From: Oscillospiraceae bacterium
GTDB lineage: Bacteria; Bacillota; Clostridia; Oscillospirales; Oscillospiraceae
Reading direction: 5' to 3'
Length of the DNA: 6,955 nt
Assembly: GCA_017558545.1 (NCBI GenBank)
Contig: JAFYUG010000378.1
Span: forward strand, 1-6,955
Positions 5,039 through 6,955 of the stretch are shown piece after piece. Below the pieces are notes generated by a model. That model had not been told where the DNA came from and made no database searches. It was given only the letters and a program-made list of their open reading frames with translations. Every line of letters begins with the position of its first letter. The first letter of the stretch is position 1. The position numbers and the translations under genes are program-made.

Positions 5039-6955
5039 ATGGCAGCTCACAAGAGCGAAAATAAGAATATTTTGGTTCGCATCGCCACATTTGTGGTGGA
5101 TAAGCGCAGCCTGTTCTTCCTCATATATATACTTGCAATAATCTTCAGCGTGTTTTCTTTGGGCTGGGTCACCGTTAATGAGGACAGCACCGATTATCTC
5201 CCCGATAATACTGAAACCAGACTTGGCATTGAGATTATGGCGGAGGAGTTTTTTGCATCCGGAACGGGACGCATTATGGTTGAGAACATAACCGCCGACC
5301 ATGCTCAGGAAATTGCCGATGACCTTGCAAAAATTGATGGCGTTGCCATGGTCACTTTCAATAACGATGAAAGCGGTTATAAGGGAGCCTCTGCCCTTTT
5401 TGACGTAACCTTTGCAGGCGAAACTGCCGACGAGATAAGCGTCAGCGCAATGAATGAGATAAAGGAATATCTCAAAGGCTATGATGCCTATATAGACTCC
5501 GATGTTGGCTATGATATGAATCAGATGCTGCTGGAGGAAATGAGCGTCATTATGGTGGTCGCCGGTATTCTGACTTTGGCCGTGCTTCTGCTCACAAGCC
5601 AGGCTTACGCCGAAGTTTTGGTGCTGCTCATGACTTTTGTAGCCGCCGCGGCAATAAACATGGGCACAAACTTCATTTTTAAGGAAATAAGCTTTGTTTC
5701 CAACTCCGTCACCGTAGTTTTGCAGCTTGCTCTGGCCATTGACTATGCGATTATCATGTGCCACCGCTTCACCGAAGAGAGAGCAGTCCACGATAACCGT
5801 ATGGCCTGCATTCTGGCTCTCAGCAAGGCCATCCCCGAAATTGCATCTTCCTCCCTCACCACCATTTCCGGCATGGCTGCCCTTATGTTCATGCAGTTCG
5901 GCCTTGGCATGGACATGGGACGAGTTCTCATAAAGAGCATAATCATAAGCCTTCTCTCCGTGTTCACTCTTATGCCCGGTCTGCTCATGCTCTTTGCCGG
6001 CGCCTTGGAGAGAACAAAGCATCGCAATTTTATTCCCCGCATAGACTTTTGGGGCAAACTCACCGTTAAGCTTCGCTATGTTGTGCCCCCAATCTTCCTT
6101 GCGGTTGTTGTTGCAGCCTTCTTTCTTTCCAGCAATTGCCCCTATGCCTTCGGTTACAGCACCCTTGCAACAACCAAGATGAGCGAAGGGCAGCTGGCAG
6201 AGGAGAAAATAAAGGAAACCTTCGGAACTCAGAATATTATGGCCATAGTAGTCCCTTCGGGAGACTATGAAAGTGAAGCAGCCTTCCTCAAGGAGCTTGA
6301 GGCGTGCGAAGAGGTTAACTATGCCATGGGTCTTGCCAGCATTGAGGCCATGGGTGGATATACCCTCACCTCGGCTCTCACCACCCGCGAATTTTCCGAG
6401 CTTACGGATATGGACATTGAGATAGTTCAGCTTCTATATACCGCTTATGCCGTTTCTAACGAGGATATGGGCGAGCTTTTCAACGATATAAACTCTTATC
6501 CAATTCCTCTTATAGATATGTTCCTCTATCTTGTTGAAGAGATAGAGGGAGGCTTCATCACCCTGGATGGAGAAATGGCCTCCATGCTTGACGAGCTGGG
6601 CGGCCAGCTTCAGGAAGCTCTAACCCAGCTGCAAAGCGATAAGCATAGCCGCATGGTTGTATCCCTGGATCTTCCCATGGAAGGCGAGGAGGTTTATTCC
6701 TTCCTTGATGTTATCCATAGCATAGGCGAGAAATATTATGGCGAGGGCAATGTTATCATCGTTGGCGAAGCAACCTCCGCCCGCGACCTTGCAGATTCCT
6801 TCACCAGAGATAATCTGCTTATAAGTGTGCTCACTGCCGTATTCGTTATGGTTATTCTGCTCTTCACCTTTAAGTCCGCAGGTTTGCCTGTGCTGCTTAT
6901 TCTGGTCATTCAGGGCAGTATTTGGATTAACTTCTCCTTCCCCACCTTGCAGCAG
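5039..6955 (+). CDS. MMPL/RND-superfamily transporter, 3'-partial
   Basis: The frame is open from the ATG at 5039 to the window end: 639 residues with no stop, so the C-terminus is missing. The start follows AAGGAG (5025-5030) by eight bases. The layout is that of RND-fold exporters of Gram-positive bacteria (MMPL domain, YdfJ-like). A first membrane span (about 24-44) is followed by an outer domain (46-165), then five spans at about 167-187, 190-213, 219-241, 268-286 and 298-322. Next come a seventh span (about 347-365), a second outer domain (366-590), a span at 593-612 and the start of another (615-630). The span around 230-247 carries LAIDYAIIMCHRFTEER; D235-Y236 match the Asp-Tyr proton-relay pair of MMPL proteins. 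Three more spans, with the second relay pair, are expected beyond the edge. The second outer domain holds a long helical stretch (about 450-535). Such proteins export lipids, peptides or hydrophobic compounds using the proton gradient; the cargo is unknown. Family confident. Confidence 0.92.
   Translation, partial: MAAHKSENKNILVRIATFVVDKRSLFFLIYILAIIFSVFSLGWVTVNEDSTDYLPDNTETRLGIEIMAEEFFASGTGRIMVENITADHAQEIADDLAKIDGVAMVTFNNDESGYKGASALFDVTFAGETADEISVSAMNEIKEYLKGYDAYIDSDVGYDMNQMLLEEMSVIMVVAGILTLAVLLLTSQAYAEVLVLLMTFVAAAAINMGTNFIFKEISFVSNSVTVVLQLALAIDYAIIMCHRFTEERAVHDNRMACILALSKAIPEIASSSLTTISGMAALMFMQFGLGMDMGRVLIKSIIISLLSVFTLMPGLLMLFAGALERTKHRNFIPRIDFWGKLTVKLRYVVPPIFLAVVVAAFFLSSNCPYAFGYSTLATTKMSEGQLAEEKIKETFGTQNIMAIVVPSGDYESEAAFLKELEACEEVNYAMGLASIEAMGGYTLTSALTTREFSELTDMDIEIVQLLYTAYAVSNEDMGELFNDINSYPIPLIDMFLYLVEEIEGGFITLDGEMASMLDELGGQLQEALTQLQSDKHSRMVVSLDLPMEGEEVYSFLDVIHSIGEKYYGEGNVIIVGEATSARDLADSFTRDNLLISVLTAVFVMVILLFTFKSAGLPVLLILVIQGSIWINFSFPTLQQ

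Noticed and set aside
5018..6022. A 334-codon minus-strand frame opposite the transporter
   Set aside because: The plus-strand frame has a promoter, ribosome site, membrane spans and the MMPL Asp-Tyr motif. The antisense frame has a His/Gly-rich, family-less translation.

Overview
The window looks like chromosomal DNA of an anaerobic, gut-type Clostridia (Bacillota) bacterium, probably near Oscillospiraceae/Ruminococcaceae. This is an inference. It rests on moderately GC-rich genes with AT-rich gaps, AGGAGG-type ribosome sites, good sigma-A-like promoters, U-tract hairpin terminators, and protein families common in gut clostridia. No rRNA, tRNA, CRISPR, phage or transposase gene is seen.

Layout. 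(1) 1-651 (+): the 3' part of a gene for a zinc-dependent C-C hydrolase of the 2,4-diacetylphloroglucinol (PhlG)/phloretin hydrolase family, ending in a strong UUCG hairpin terminator. (2) 652-961: a gap with no gene, holding a dispersed palindromic repeat and a second copy of the right half of that terminator. (3) 962-1951 (-): an NAD-dependent D-2-hydroxyacid dehydrogenase. (4) 1952-2198: a divergent promoter region. (5) 2199-3209 (+): a URO-D-fold protein, probably not a haem enzyme, with its own terminator. (6) 3327-3809 (+): a small COG2426/Sm_multidrug_ex membrane protein with an extended -10 promoter and terminator. (7) 3810-4091: a gap packed with stem-loops, flanked by two near-identical terminator hairpins. 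(8) 4092-4826 (-): truA, tRNA pseudouridine synthase. (9) 4827-5038: a divergent promoter region. (10) 5039-6955 (+): an MMPL/RND-superfamily transporter cut by the window end.

Every gene seems to be its own transcription unit, so no operon links them. The hydrolase, the dehydrogenase and the URO-D-like protein could all act on plant aromatics or their acids, but only proximity suggests this. The hydrolase has codon usage typical of a very highly expressed gene, unlike the transporter.

The most unusual structure is in the two gaps between convergent genes. Each holds a repeat-like, hairpin-rich insert of a little over 200 bp. In each, sequence from the upstream terminator recurs about 236-239 bp downstream. 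No clearly new biological system could be demonstrated.
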